Source: a virus. From it: a stretch of 30,293 bases of DNA. Positions 13,301 through 21,040 of this stretch are shown in pieces. Within the stretch, counting starts at the first letter, position 1. Every line of letters begins with the position of its first letter. Where the stretch lies: IMG/VR virus record IMGVR_UViG_3300034111_000226, positions 1-30,293 of that record. One strand, given 5' to 3'. Under the pieces are notes generated by a model that worked only from the letters and a program-made list of their open reading frames with translations, had not been told where the DNA came from and searched no databases. Both the position numbers and the translations under genes were made by a program.

Positions 13301-14324
13301 CAAACACCGTATTACGGAACGGCGACTCATCCAACTCCTTAAGCAAAGCCTGATTGTCGCCCAACAGCATCTGCTCCGTCAAACCACGCTGAGCACGGAA
13401 ACGGACACCAGCACTATAGCGAGACACCTCTTTCAGAATGTCCACGCCATCCAACTGCCCACGACGACCCAACGAGTTCAATGCGCCACCGTAAGAACGG
13501 GGGCGCACAAAACCCTGAACACGATTCAACGCAGGAATATCACCAATAGTCGCACGGACACTAGCGAAAGGCTTGCCGACAGCCTCAGCCGCCACACCAC
13601 TAATTTTCCCCGCCACACCCTGAGGGTTGAAGATGGTGGCGTTGTCACCAAACTGCCAACGCAAACCCTTGGCAATACCCAACGCCTCACGCTCAACATC
13701 ATCCAACGCCCACTCACCATAACGAACAATGTCATCCAACTTGTTCGCCAAAGTAGGAGCCTTAGCAAGAGTAGCCGCCTCACCAGCCTTAGCCGCCAAA
13801 GCGATACGACCCGCACGACCAAGGTTCGCACCAAACGACACATAAGTCAAAGGGTCACCCAAAACGTCAACACCCAAACCAACAGCAACATCAATCCACT
13901 TGTTGCCAGTCTTAGGGATAAACTTAGAAGCATAAAAGTCTTTGTCAAAAGGCTGAGTCACCAGTTCCTTAACAGAGAACCCCTCACCCTCAAGCAAGTC
14001 GGCAGTCTCCTTAACAACACTGGTGACAGTACGAGCAGGAATACCAGCGACATAGGCAATACCCTCAAGACCCCTGCCAATAGTCTTGCCAAACAAACCG
14101 CCGATACCACCGCTGGTATCTTTCTTCCCAGCCGCAAGGTCCTTAGCCCTCTGGACAGAATCAGCGTACTTCCCCGACTGCACAAGCGTCGGAGAAGTCG
14201 CCAAAGCCTCAGTCACAGAACCCAAAGCCTCATTGACCGTAGCCAAACTAGGAGTCGCACGCTGACCCTTAGCGGGGACAACAACACCCTTGGCTACATC
14301 AATAGAGTTATCAAACTTGCCCAT
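10302..14324 (-). CDS. Very large virion protein, probable internal/ejection protein (1340 aa)
   Basis: The largest gene of the window. N-terminal 200 residues are Gly/Ala-rich with membrane-like segments (IGGLFGKTIGRGLEGIAYVA, WIDVAVGLGVDVLGDPLTYV). The middle (about 550-850) is Ala/Lys/Glu-rich and coiled-coil-like. The C-terminal part has a conserved-looking block (AMLNPGFVVRNAYTAAFNNF, then FLPFWTFASRNIPLQIMNQI) of the type found in large internal or DNA-ejection proteins of short-tailed phages. No lysozyme or transglycosylase catalytic motif was recognised. ATG 14324 has AGGA close upstream. It lies after other helical virion proteins and before the endolysin, the usual place for internal virion proteins. 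Two palindrome copies lie inside it. Confidence 0.7.
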   Translation of the reverse strand: MGKFDNSIDVAKGVVVPAKGQRATPSLATVNEALGSVTEALATSPTLVQSGKYADSVQRAKDLAAGKKDTSGGIGGLFGKTIGRGLEGIAYVAGIPARTVTSVVKETADLLEGEGFSVKELVTQPFDKDFYASKFIPKTGNKWIDVAVGLGVDVLGDPLTYVSFGANLGRAGRIALAAKAGEAATLAKAPTLANKLDDIVRYGEWALDDVEREALGIAKGLRWQFGDNATIFNPQGVAGKISGVAAEAVGKPFASVRATIGDIPALNRVQGFVRPRSYGGALNSLGRRGQLDGVDILKEVSRYSAGVRFRAQRGLTEQMLLGDNQALLKELDESPFRNTVFEVIEGSAARSGRPVSAEEQALADRVVGLFQGARDEANKFTRQFAQRRGVDADYIGFVDNYFMGSLTDDAERFVSNRNFGKGKFDGELAKTLDIQPSEFVTGPAVMRGRTLKAGEKWLDETLEFADKAEINRISREKLGFDWFKTDARSVVSDYIDNVGKQTGRVAFVDRLFDYGTDVVDKLLPKMVPDAELVKTAKASYGKLNSAYNRIANSVDRLERSATSQVQRVAGRAGRASARGADAGVVLREEIAGLSKDVADARKALTNGRRQATRKSKEVRAAFDTAVAPLETRILELENILAAGASQEELAATVLKDLHVRAFPDMDDALRPTKYSELARDIRKGAVDRFNARAEILNAEAEAGANVARKVGAAEGQFTKTMKASKGAQEQIKQARQSTKGVKQELSTLKAEVARQKRVMEKAIKDDPVVKNVKKLESAHTRAVNSVQAKEALLPDKMAWESIVKPELDAVVNSVKASVSGRNFARGLVGNDREAAEIVTRQWVENADNAMRQLDELGILTPEERDVWNRLLTSMRASEVDLARASENANFARAAVTALSDPTNPLYGRMVNDVKDGWAAMERLGIQMPQETKDMLFRGIERFTKVDEVKDFLKIFNRYNQFFRVTAMLNPGFVVRNAYTAAFNNFVYGATLKDTADAIKFAYALQKNGARAAIDAVPFAEREIYDRAYKGIIASGAGQIKDISSMPIMDGMTGKLLNSRLVKVWSKANSDAEVGARMAMALRAARNGENIDGIATTVARYHFDYSDMSKLDEIAKTFLPFWTFASRNIPLQIMNQIARPSMYRAYESAKTNMPVEEGLILPAWLAQREPLGFGAGGVLNFDLPQVDMEDQIRMLSDPLRLLSQFYPQYRLPIELAGSRQLGMDIPFSDKPKEIRGPLDLPAALIGLLTGQNVDTAGGPAVTSKVDYAVTSAIPTLGVLQRLIPQLGGPEKYEDRQLSSLIGTLTGAPYRQVTEQEQENELLRRQFALRDYLDSLQRRGYA
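11859..11873. repeat. Dispersed palindrome copy 13 (GTTTCTACCAGAAAC)
   Basis: Perfect match. In the 1340-aa gene, read on the minus strand as V-S-G-R-N. Confidence 0.9.
13071..13085. repeat. Dispersed palindrome copy 14 (GTTTCTGTTAGAAAC)
   Basis: Perfect match. In the 1340-aa gene, read on the minus strand as V-S-N-R-N. Confidence 0.9.
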
Positions 14325-14329
14325 TAATC

Positions 14330-15613
14330 CTACTTGTTCCTCTTAGAAGTAACCGCATAACCCAACAACTGTTGCAACTGGTCATTAAACGGAGTCTTGC
14401 CCCGAGCCGCCAAACCCTGAGAAACAAGTTCAGCAACCCGAGCCGCACGCTCACGCTCACCAGCCAAAGCCTTCTCAGCCGTATACGCCCGAGCCTTAGC
14501 CAAACCATAATCAGGCGACAAATCCTGAATCTCAACACCCTTAACGGGTTCCTTGGATAGGTCACGCAAAGCCGCCTGATAAGCACGGTCATAAGCCGCC
14601 TTCTTGTTGGCACTCATCTGAGCCTCAGTATCCTTGCCGAACAGACCACCAATGAAACGGTCACGACTAGCCATATTGAGAATCTTGCTAACAGGGTCCT
14701 CGGTCCAACTGAGCGACCCCTTGATGTCCTTAGTGGCTTCCTCAGCCCGTCGCCGTGCCTCATCAGCAATCGCCTTCTGCGCATACACCTCAGCCTGCTT
14801 ATTGGCGTAAGCCGCACCCTCACCGTAACGATTCTCGCCACGCTTTATGAGGGGCTGTTGCTTAGCCAACTCAGCCTCAAGGTCCTTAATCTTCTGTCCA
14901 CGCTCAAACACCTGACTCGGAATCTGATATCCCACACTAGGGTCACCAAGCAAAGCCAACTGCGGAACTCCGATACTTTTATAGTATTCGTTCAAAGCCT
15001 GCTGGCGGGTAGGAGCCACAGCCGAACTAGCCGCCTGCGACCTGTCATACTCATACTTCAAAGCCGCATTATTGCTAGTCTCAGACTTCTTCTCAAAGGC
15101 ATCCAAAGCGTTCTGGATACTGGACAACTGGCTAGCGAAAGGCTTATAGGCTTCATCCTTAGAAACCAAATCAGCCAAAGCAGTCTTAGCCTGAGAAGCA
15201 GTAATCTCACCACTAGAAATAGCGTTAAACTGCGTCGCCATATAGTCAGACAAATCGTTGCCAGCAGTAGGGGCGAACACCAGACGACCACTAGCAGGGT
15301 CACTGACAGCCTGAACACCATAGTTGCCCGTCACATCACGGAACCACATGGGCGTAATCTCAAGAGGCACAGGAACATTGTTGGTTGTTTCTGCCAGAAA
15401 CTCCTGTAGCAACTGTTGCTCGGTGTCAGCAATACCAGCACCAAGCGTAGCAGGGTTAATCAGACCGCTAGCCAACAGAACCTCAGGGTTCAGAGCACTA
15501 GTGATAGAACTGGGGGACACATTCAACTGTGCTCCAGCGTTAAACAGAGGCGACGTAGTGCCAGCCTGTCCACCAAGAATCTGTAGCAAAAGTCTCAACT
15601 GTTCTTCGTTCAT
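14330..15613 (-). CDS. Probable internal virion protein (427 aa)
   Basis: Begins MNEEQLRLLLQILGGQAG. An N-terminal Ser/Asn/Ala-rich part is followed by long Ala/Gln/Glu/Lys helices (about 230-300, RGQKIKDLEAELAKQQPLIK, KQAEVYAQKAIADEARRRAE) and a C-terminal helical region. No enzymatic motif seen. Its start ATG overlaps the stop of the previous gene (TGATG at 15611-15615), and its stop lies 5 bases before the ribosome binding region of the 1340-aa gene. Order and composition fit the set of internal virion/ejection proteins of podoviruses, but no homologue was recognised. Confidence 0.6.
   Translation of the reverse strand: MNEEQLRLLLQILGGQAGTTSPLFNAGAQLNVSPSSITSALNPEVLLASGLINPATLGAGIADTEQQLLQEFLAETTNNVPVPLEITPMWFRDVTGNYGVQAVSDPASGRLVFAPTAGNDLSDYMATQFNAISSGEITASQAKTALADLVSKDEAYKPFASQLSSIQNALDAFEKKSETSNNAALKYEYDRSQAASSAVAPTRQQALNEYYKSIGVPQLALLGDPSVGYQIPSQVFERGQKIKDLEAELAKQQPLIKRGENRYGEGAAYANKQAEVYAQKAIADEARRRAEEATKDIKGSLSWTEDPVSKILNMASRDRFIGGLFGKDTEAQMSANKKAAYDRAYQAALRDLSKEPVKGVEIQDLSPDYGLAKARAYTAEKALAGERERAARVAELVSQGLAARGKTPFNDQLQQLLGYAVTSKRNK
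15387..15401. repeat. Dispersed palindrome copy 15 (GTTTCTGCCAGAAAC)
   Basis: Perfect match. In the 427-aa gene, read on the minus strand as F-L-A-E-T. Confidence 0.9.
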
Positions 15614-16530
15614 CAGATATTCACCCCATACTTGAGAGCCAGTTCAAGAATCTGGTCCTGAACAGCCTGACGTTCCTGCGCACGTTGAGCCGCAAGGCGA
15701 GACTCCAAAGCGGCACGATTCAAACTAGCCTGAGAAATACCAGCCAACTGGTTGGCGGGCACCGCACCAGCCAACGCACGACGCACAGTCTCATTAGCCT
15801 CATTCAGACCAGTAGCATACTGTTGGGCGTTGCCAGCAATATTGCCGATAATGGCGTTGCTGAGTGCCTGCTGAGCCGACACATCGGCACCGCTGGCACC
15901 AATAGCGTTCAGATAATCAGACATCGCCACAGACCCCACAGGGGTCATTGGCGTAACAGTTCTAGCCACAGTAGGCGTGGACAAAGCACCGCCCAGTTCC
16001 ATGCCAGCGGCACGAATACGGTCCTCAGCCTGCTTGTAGATGTCTGCTAGCCGTGCTTGAAGCGCATCAGTTTCGCTAGGGGCAGTCAGTCGTCCCTGAA
16101 GGGTTTGGATGGCACGCATAGCCGCTTGCTGTTGGCGGGACATACCGCCACCACCAGAGGTGCCAAAGTTTAGACCGCCATCAAGAGTTCTAAGATAACT
16201 AGCCGCTTCCTGTTCGGCGGTCAACCCCATCTGGGGGCGACCCCCAACATTCAACGCCCTTCTAGTCTCAATATCCATACCAGCACCACCACCAGCAGGC
16301 GTAGCGGGTGTAGCGGTTGTGGCGGGAATATACGGGCGACTGTCACGAATCACGCCATCATACGCTGGGGCACGATACGGTTGCGACATCGGGCTGACAT
16401 ATACGCCAGTAGCACTAGCGGGTCGTGTCCCCGTAAAGAAACGTCCAGCGGGTTGACGAGCAAAGTTGCCCAAGGACGGAACAGTCGTAGACTGTTGCGT
16501 GCCAAACGGGTCGTACCAATCTTCAGCCAT
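15613..16530 (-). CDS. Probable virion protein with disordered N-terminus (305 aa)
   Basis: Starts MAEDWYDPFGTQQ. Residues 1-110 are Pro/Thr/Gly/Ser-rich and probably disordered (PATTATPATPAGGGAG). Residues 110-305 are Gln/Ala-rich helices (MSRQQQAAMRAIQTLQGRL, LARLADIYKQAEDRI type, and a C-terminal AALESRLAAQRAQERQAVQD). AGGAG is correctly placed before ATG 16530. It is coupled to both neighbours. The composition resembles internal or scaffold-like head proteins; the location in the late operon supports a structural or ejection role. Confidence 0.55.
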   Translation of the reverse strand: MAEDWYDPFGTQQSTTVPSLGNFARQPAGRFFTGTRPASATGVYVSPMSQPYRAPAYDGVIRDSRPYIPATTATPATPAGGGAGMDIETRRALNVGGRPQMGLTAEQEAASYLRTLDGGLNFGTSGGGGMSRQQQAAMRAIQTLQGRLTAPSETDALQARLADIYKQAEDRIRAAGMELGGALSTPTVARTVTPMTPVGSVAMSDYLNAIGASGADVSAQQALSNAIIGNIAGNAQQYATGLNEANETVRRALAGAVPANQLAGISQASLNRAALESRLAAQRAQERQAVQDQILELALKYGVNI

Positions 16531-16538
16531 GATAACTC

Positions 16539-16967
16539 CTAACCGTAAAAACCTGTGAAGTCTGCCAGCCGTGCGGCATCCTCAATAATCTTCTGTTGCT
16601 TCTGTAACTGTAAAGTCTCCAAAGCGTTCTGCAACTCTAGGTCAGCCTGCTGTTGGTCTAAATCAATGTTCGCTAACTCCTGCTGTTGACGAGCATAAAT
16701 GTCACCAACCGCCCTCTGCTGGGCGGTCGCATAATCCTTCATCGCACGCTGAAACAAACCAGAACGACCCAAGCCACGACGACCAAACGTAGACACCCTA
16801 GGTTCCAGCCCCTGAGAATACTGGCGGTTCACATCACGCAAAGCAGTAGACGTAGACAACCCCAAGTTAGACGCACGCTGTTGAGCCTGAAGGTTCTTCA
16901 GGGCACGAGTGCGCTGGGCGTTCGCCCGCTGAATCTCATAACTTGTATCGTAAAAATCAGTAGCCAT
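16539..16967 (-). CDS. Probable internal virion protein, Gln-rich coiled coil (142 aa)
   Basis: Almost entirely helical and Gln/Ala/Arg-rich: EIQRANAQRTRALKNLQAQQ, then AQQRAVGDIYARQQQELANI and DLDQQQADLELQNALETLQL. This suggests an elongated coiled coil. ATG 16967 is chosen because AGGA upstream has an 8-base spacer; the GTG at 16970 is less likely. It is similar in size and composition to small internal virion proteins of T7-like phages, which help form the DNA ejection channel, but no sequence homology was established. Confidence 0.55.
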   Translation of the reverse strand: MATDFYDTSYEIQRANAQRTRALKNLQAQQRASNLGLSTSTALRDVNRQYSQGLEPRVSTFGRRGLGRSGLFQRAMKDYATAQQRAVGDIYARQQQELANIDLDQQQADLELQNALETLQLQKQQKIIEDAARLADFTGFYG

Positions 16968-16978
16968 CACTAATAGTC

Positions 16979-17353
16979 CTATCGTTCAGTAACCTTAGGA
17001 AGAATCAAATACCAGCCAGCATGAATCTCATTGGAAGAGTTGTTACCAGACTTCTTCAAAAAGTGGATATCCACAGTATCCTCATTTAGGTCGTGGACAT
17101 GGAAGGGACCTTGCTCATGCGGTGTGGTGCCTGTCACAAACTTCTGAGTAATCTGAATACCATCAGGCTCAAACCCGCAGTTATGAGTCACAATCAGATG
17201 ACCGTTTGCATCTGTGGTCCCCTGAAAGTAACCCCAGAACCCAATGTGTCCACGCAAATACTCGGTTAACGACTGAAAGCCGTTGACCGTGGACCTAGCA
17301 TCAGGACCAGCGAAATGAGGCAACATGGGGGTAGTCCAAGTACGGCGAGGCAT
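16979..17353 (-). CDS. Small structural protein of unknown role (124 aa)
   Basis: Begins MPRRTWTTPMLPHFAGPDA and is beta-rich with several Gly/His/Asn turns (GYFQGTTDANGHLIVTHNCG, FHVHDLNEDTVDIHFLKKSG, EIHAGWYLILPKV). The start ATG at 17353 overlaps the preceding TGA (TGATG). It lies between the nozzle-like protein and the internal virion proteins, which suggests a small tail or nozzle-associated protein. No family recognised. Confidence 0.55.
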   Translation of the reverse strand: MPRRTWTTPMLPHFAGPDARSTVNGFQSLTEYLRGHIGFWGYFQGTTDANGHLIVTHNCGFEPDGIQITQKFVTGTTPHEQGPFHVHDLNEDTVDIHFLKKSGNNSSNEIHAGWYLILPKVTER

Positions 17354-19008
17354 CACGCTTGAATCTTCCTAGGATTAAACTTGTATGTCAAACTATAGAC
17401 AGCCCAACCATCGGACTGGTTGCCCTTAAGTTTCAACTGGACTGAACGTGCCACACCCAAGGAGTCAGCCTTGGAATGTGTGGCACCAAAGTCGGGGTCC
17501 AACCAAGACTGCCAAGACTCGGCACCCACTTCCTCACCCACTTGTGTAATCGTGAACGTCTTAATCAGTTCACGGGCACGCCAATCATGGTACACTTCCA
17601 CGGACAAACTAGTGCCATCCGTTTCCTGACGCATAACAAACTCGGGTCTACGCCAAAACTTTCTAGCAGAAACATTATCCGCATCCTGCCAGCCCGTCAC
17701 ATAATACGACTCAAAGCCAGCATTAGTGCCAGTGATATTATCCACAGCACCATTCTCACGCTTATCAATACTCAGGACATAAGGCTGATACGGGTGAACA
17801 GCCAAATGGAACACACCACCATCCACATCCGTGAAATCGGTCGGTGTCACCAATCCGTACCCGTCCGCAGTCTTATAGGCAGTCCACGCACCCTTGCCCA
17901 CAGACTCGTCATACACAAAGTTGATAGTGGGGCGAGTCGCGCGAGTCGCACCACCATACTTGCGTTCCTCATCATCATAAGTCACAGTCGTAGAATCATA
18001 AATCGTCGCACTAGTAGCATCCTCACCACTGGGCAAACTTAGATACACACGCCTGTTAGCCCACCCCAAAGTAATGGCACTAACAACAGACTCATTAATC
18101 TCAGACCCAATAGCCAACGGACGAATATTCTGGAAAATGTCTGAGAACCCACGACCGTCATACATGAACACGCCGTCAGGATTGCTAAAGAAATAGACAC
18201 CACGGTCAGCAACAGCAACAGCATTAGGGTTCACCGCACCAAGACGACTGGTCAACTCAACCAACTGGAAAGTGTCCTCACTGTAGCCGTACACAGCCCA
18301 CACAGACCTCTGTTTGAACACCAACAGATGTCCACCGAACGGCACAATAGCGGTAATCCTAGAGCCACCGCCAGCAACATCAATGTAGTCATCTTCACGC
18401 CACGACTCAGGGAACAAAGGATGGCTGAAACGCACACGGTTCGGATAAGTAGCACCGTTCTCGGTTGTCCCCGCAACCCACAGACGGTCAACATGGGTGG
18501 CGATATGCTCCGCCTTAGGAGCATGAGTACCAGTCGGAGTTGTCAAGTTATTCTGCCACGCACCCGTACCACTGGCAGTCAAAGTAGTCAGCGTAGTCCC
18601 ATCCCACTTGCTAGTCTGATAAGATGACCCCCTAGCAATATACAGTAGCGAATCATCCTCACGGTCCCAGTTCGTAAAACTCGCACCGAAATCGTTATCT
18701 GTTGGGGCAGACAAACTAGTGAAGTTCCCGCCCGTGGAATGATAGATGGCATCGTTGGCGGCGAGCAACAGATACTTGTTGCCAGCCGCCGACCAAGTAA
18801 ACAACTTAGAGGGGATAAACGCACCAGCGGCAAGCCCACCAATAGCAGACGTATGCTTCCTAGCGAAACCCCAACGAGAAGAAACACCACCCTTAGGATT
18901 CAGATCAACATTAAGCAAGTCGCCACTCTGATTCTTGGCAACCTGAAAAGAGTTTGAATCAAGATTCAAACCACCAGTAAAATCGTCAACCCTGATAGCA
19001 CGCAACAT
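17353..19008 (-). CDS. Tail nozzle-like beta-rich protein (551 aa)
   Basis: Starts MLRAIRVDDFTGGLNLDSN, continuing with a Q-S-G-D-L-L-N-V-D-L-N segment and G-G-V-S-S-R-W-G-F. This F-x-G-G-L...N-x-x-N/D...G...R-x-G opening is typical of short-tail nozzle/stabilisation proteins (P22 gp10 or tail tubular B-like). The rest alternates beta strands with repeating blade-like units (RLWVAGTTE, HLLVFKQRSVWAVYG, RGVYFFSNPDGVFMYDGRG), as in a beta-propeller. It follows the head-tail adaptor, as the nozzle gene does in podoviruses. TAATG links it to the adaptor gene. Assignment is by pattern, not by a search. Confidence 0.65.
   Translation of the reverse strand: MLRAIRVDDFTGGLNLDSNSFQVAKNQSGDLLNVDLNPKGGVSSRWGFARKHTSAIGGLAAGAFIPSKLFTWSAAGNKYLLLAANDAIYHSTGGNFTSLSAPTDNDFGASFTNWDREDDSLLYIARGSSYQTSKWDGTTLTTLTASGTGAWQNNLTTPTGTHAPKAEHIATHVDRLWVAGTTENGATYPNRVRFSHPLFPESWREDDYIDVAGGGSRITAIVPFGGHLLVFKQRSVWAVYGYSEDTFQLVELTSRLGAVNPNAVAVADRGVYFFSNPDGVFMYDGRGFSDIFQNIRPLAIGSEINESVVSAITLGWANRRVYLSLPSGEDATSATIYDSTTVTYDDEERKYGGATRATRPTINFVYDESVGKGAWTAYKTADGYGLVTPTDFTDVDGGVFHLAVHPYQPYVLSIDKRENGAVDNITGTNAGFESYYVTGWQDADNVSARKFWRRPEFVMRQETDGTSLSVEVYHDWRARELIKTFTITQVGEEVGAESWQSWLDPDFGATHSKADSLGVARSVQLKLKGNQSDGWAVYSLTYKFNPRKIQA
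17659..17673. repeat. Dispersed palindrome copy 16 (CTTTCTAGCAGAAAC)
   Basis: One mismatch. In the nozzle-like gene, read on the minus strand as V-S-A-R-K. Confidence 0.75.
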
Positions 19009-19697
19009 TACCAGTAATACCCATAGCCAGTCTTGCCCTTAAGCATACGCAGATTCTTTCCGCCAGCAAACACCACGGGGGCAGAACTAGGAGGGCGTGT
19101 CAAATCACGCCGAGCCAGCGTTACAGTATCCGAGTACATCCGCTCATAAGTGGCGGCAGTATTCAACTCCTCCTGAGCCTGATAGATACGACTGATGGCA
19201 TAGTACACCAACGCCATATCAAACGACACAACCCCATCAGGGGCGGTGTCGTTCGTCACCCAGTCCGTAGGATAGCGGTAAGCGCGGACAGAAAGAGGAG
19301 TCGCACTAACAGGTGTCGGGAACAGAAACATCTTCCCGCCCCAAAACGAATAGAACGTAGGCACACCAGTGTTCAGGTTGCTGTCAATAATCGCATCCTC
19401 GGCAGTGTCATACGCCACATACTCCAGACGGTTGTTCTCGTTGTCCACGACAGCAATAACTTCACGAATCTCATCGGCGGTGAAATCGTCTACCGTATAG
19501 TCGCCCTGATTGGCGACGGTGGTCAACGTGAAGGAGCACTCTAGGAACGACCAGCGTCGTTCCAAATCAATGATACGGTTATAGCCGTCACGAATATAGA
19601 TGTCAATGATGGAGTCCGACACATCGTTGGCATCCATCTCGGTTATCTCACGGACGGCATCAATAATGTCAGTGCGTGTCATCCTCGCTTGGGGCAT
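19008..19697 (-). CDS. Head-tail adaptor / connector protein (229 aa)
   Basis: An N-terminal helical part (TDIIDAVREITEMDANDVSD, DSIIDIYIRDGYNRIIDLER) leads to W-S-F-L-E and beta strands (TLTTVANQGDYTVDDFTADE), then a second helical part (VSFDMALVYYAISRIYQAQE, NTAATYERMYSDTV). This is the pattern of portal-binding adaptor proteins of short-tailed phages (P22 gp4 or tail tubular A type). It sits between capsid and nozzle genes. The start at 19697 overlaps the preceding gene by 29 bases; an alternative ATG at 19682 has poorer ribosome binding spacing. Confidence 0.65.
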   Translation of the reverse strand: MPQARMTRTDIIDAVREITEMDANDVSDSIIDIYIRDGYNRIIDLERRWSFLECSFTLTTVANQGDYTVDDFTADEIREVIAVVDNENNRLEYVAYDTAEDAIIDSNLNTGVPTFYSFWGGKMFLFPTPVSATPLSVRAYRYPTDWVTNDTAPDGVVSFDMALVYYAISRIYQAQEELNTAATYERMYSDTVTLARRDLTRPPSSAPVVFAGGKNLRMLKGKTGYGYYW

Positions 19698-19950
19698 CGG
19701 TCACCACCTTCGGGTCTGTTTCTGGCAGAAACTTCTTGTCGCTAGATTGCTTGGCACGCAGATGCCCCATACAGAACTCGGTGCTCTTGGCACGCATCCC
19801 CTCACAGGTGTCGTCGTTCGCAGAACACTTGTTGCCACGCCCCACATACGGTGCGCTGGGTGCCGCCAGCCGAGCACCGTCCGCATGGGCGAGCCGCATA
19901 CTATTTACTGGTGCCCCATACAGGGCGTAAGCAGGGATACTTTTCGTCAT
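19669..19950 (-). CDS. Small Cys/His protein after the capsid gene (93 aa)
   Basis: Starts MTKSIPAYALYGAPVNSM; a C42-x6-C49-x10-C60-x2-H63 arrangement could bind zinc. The C-terminus is Lys/Asp-rich and contains a dispersed palindrome (F-L-P-E-T). I start it at 19950 because the open frame upstream runs through the terminator stem at 19990-20020. No good ribosome binding site precedes this ATG, so the start is the weakest point. Function unknown; position suggests a minor head or completion protein. Confidence 0.5.
   Translation of the reverse strand: MTKSIPAYALYGAPVNSMRLAHADGARLAAPSAPYVGRGNKCSANDDTCEGMRAKSTEFCMGHLRAKQSSDKKFLPETDPKVVTDAPSEDDTH
19718..19732. repeat. Dispersed palindrome copy 17 (GTTTCTGGCAGAAAC)
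   Basis: Perfect match. In the Cys/His gene, read on the minus strand as F-L-P-E-T. Confidence 0.9.
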
Positions 19951-19989
19951 ACAATAGGCACATCGTTCAATAGAAGCCCGTACAACACA

Positions 19990-20020
19990 GCACCCCCCAC
20001 CCACATAGGGTGAGGGGTGC
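19990..20020 (-). terminator. Strong hairpin terminator after the capsid gene
   Basis: Two 13-base arms (19990-20002 and 20008-20020) pair with one G-T wobble around a 5-base loop. On the minus strand the stem is followed by GTGTTGTA, a partly U-rich tail. It lies 27 bases after the capsid stop, so it probably ends or attenuates the transcript of the packaging/head genes while some polymerase continues into the tail genes. No other stem of this strength was seen in the late region. Confidence 0.75.
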
Positions 20021-20046
20021 CATCCTTGTTGGGATGAATGTGTTTA

Positions 20047-20991
20047 TCAGGCAGTCTTGGCGGTCAACTTGCCCTGCTTCGCACGGTTGCGGCAGGTCAG
20101 GTTACCGTAAGACATGATGAGCGCATAGCGGGCATCCATGTTCTCGGGACGGACGAAATCCGTCTGAGCGAACCACTTGCCAGTGTGACCCACCAGCGTG
20201 AGGTACTTGCTGTTCAGGAAGTACACGACACCAGCGGTGCAGTGAACGTCATAAGCGACAGGAGCCGCCTTGAACAACAGGTTCTGGAAGCCAGCGTCAG
20301 CCGTCTTGGTGTCGGTGTAACGCAACTGGGGCTGGAGCAGGCTCTCATACTTCTCAAACAGGGTCTGAGTCGTGAGCACCATGTCGGGGTGGTCGTTACC
20401 AACAGACACGCTGTTGTAAGCGGTGGACATCTGAGCGAGGGTCAAAGCACCAGCGGTGTTCTCCTCATACGAACGCCACCAGTCGTTACCCTGACCGCTA
20501 GCCGAGTTGATTCCACCAACGGTGTTACCCGACTCAACGAGGTTGCCAAGACCGTTCCAGTTCTTGCCCGAGTTGCCAGTTCCATCACCGAAGAACATCT
20601 GGTTGAAGCCTTCCTTCATGGACTCCTCAGCCTGCATAATCTTCGCCTCAAGGAGGTTGATGATAGCCGCTTCGCCGTTGTTCTTCGCTTCCTCAATACC
20701 CGAGATAGCGATGCTAGCGGCATACTGCTTCCAGTCGTACTCGGCGGCAGACATACCGTCCTGAGCCGTCAGACCAATCGTATCGTAACCCGAGTACGAA
20801 GCAACAGTGCTGTTCTGACCGTAGATGAGCGGTTCCACAATCTTGGTTCCACCGTCCACCATGCGCAGACGACCCTTATCGGTGAGGAAGTAGGTCAGCG
20901 GGCGAGCCGTGAAGATGTTGTCCGTAAGTTGCTTACGGTAGTTTGCAAGTGTCGTTGACAGCAGTGCGTCAAAGTTAGCGTTTCCAGGCAT
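20047..20991 (-). CDS. Major capsid protein (314 aa)
   Basis: Shell-forming protein, probably HK97 fold. Starts MPGNANFDALLSTTLANYRK, with features of phage coat proteins: an N-arm, a charged helix around the beta segment KIVEPLIYGQNSTVASYSGY, an extended helix (INLLEAKIMQAEESMKEGFN) and a C-terminal strand set (DVHCTAGVVYFLNSKYLTLV). Its place after portal and scaffold and before a terminator is the canonical coat position. AGGAG at 21 bases before the start codon region lies in the loop of a small hairpin (20995-21008, GAACT...AGTTC), which could tune translation. Size is normal for this class. Confidence 0.85.
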   Translation of the reverse strand: MPGNANFDALLSTTLANYRKQLTDNIFTARPLTYFLTDKGRLRMVDGGTKIVEPLIYGQNSTVASYSGYDTIGLTAQDGMSAAEYDWKQYAASIAISGIEEAKNNGEAAIINLLEAKIMQAEESMKEGFNQMFFGDGTGNSGKNWNGLGNLVESGNTVGGINSASGQGNDWWRSYEENTAGALTLAQMSTAYNSVSVGNDHPDMVLTTQTLFEKYESLLQPQLRYTDTKTADAGFQNLLFKAAPVAYDVHCTAGVVYFLNSKYLTLVGHTGKWFAQTDFVRPENMDARYALIMSYGNLTCRNRAKQGKLTAKTA

Positions 20992-21040
20992 TTTGAACTC
21001 CTAAGTTCTAGTTATGGTTTATAGTTGATTTGTGATTTGG

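Noticed and set aside
19951-20004. Longer start for the Cys/His gene (111 aa)
   Set aside because: It would place coding sequence into the terminator stem at 19990-20020 and adds a Cys-rich unnatural N-terminus.
20038-20958. 306-codon plus-strand ORF antisense to the capsid gene
   Set aside because: Translates to Val/Leu/Arg/Thr-rich non-natural sequence; a codon-bias shadow of a confident capsid gene. The same applies to the long antisense frames at 10704-11423 and 22629-23453.
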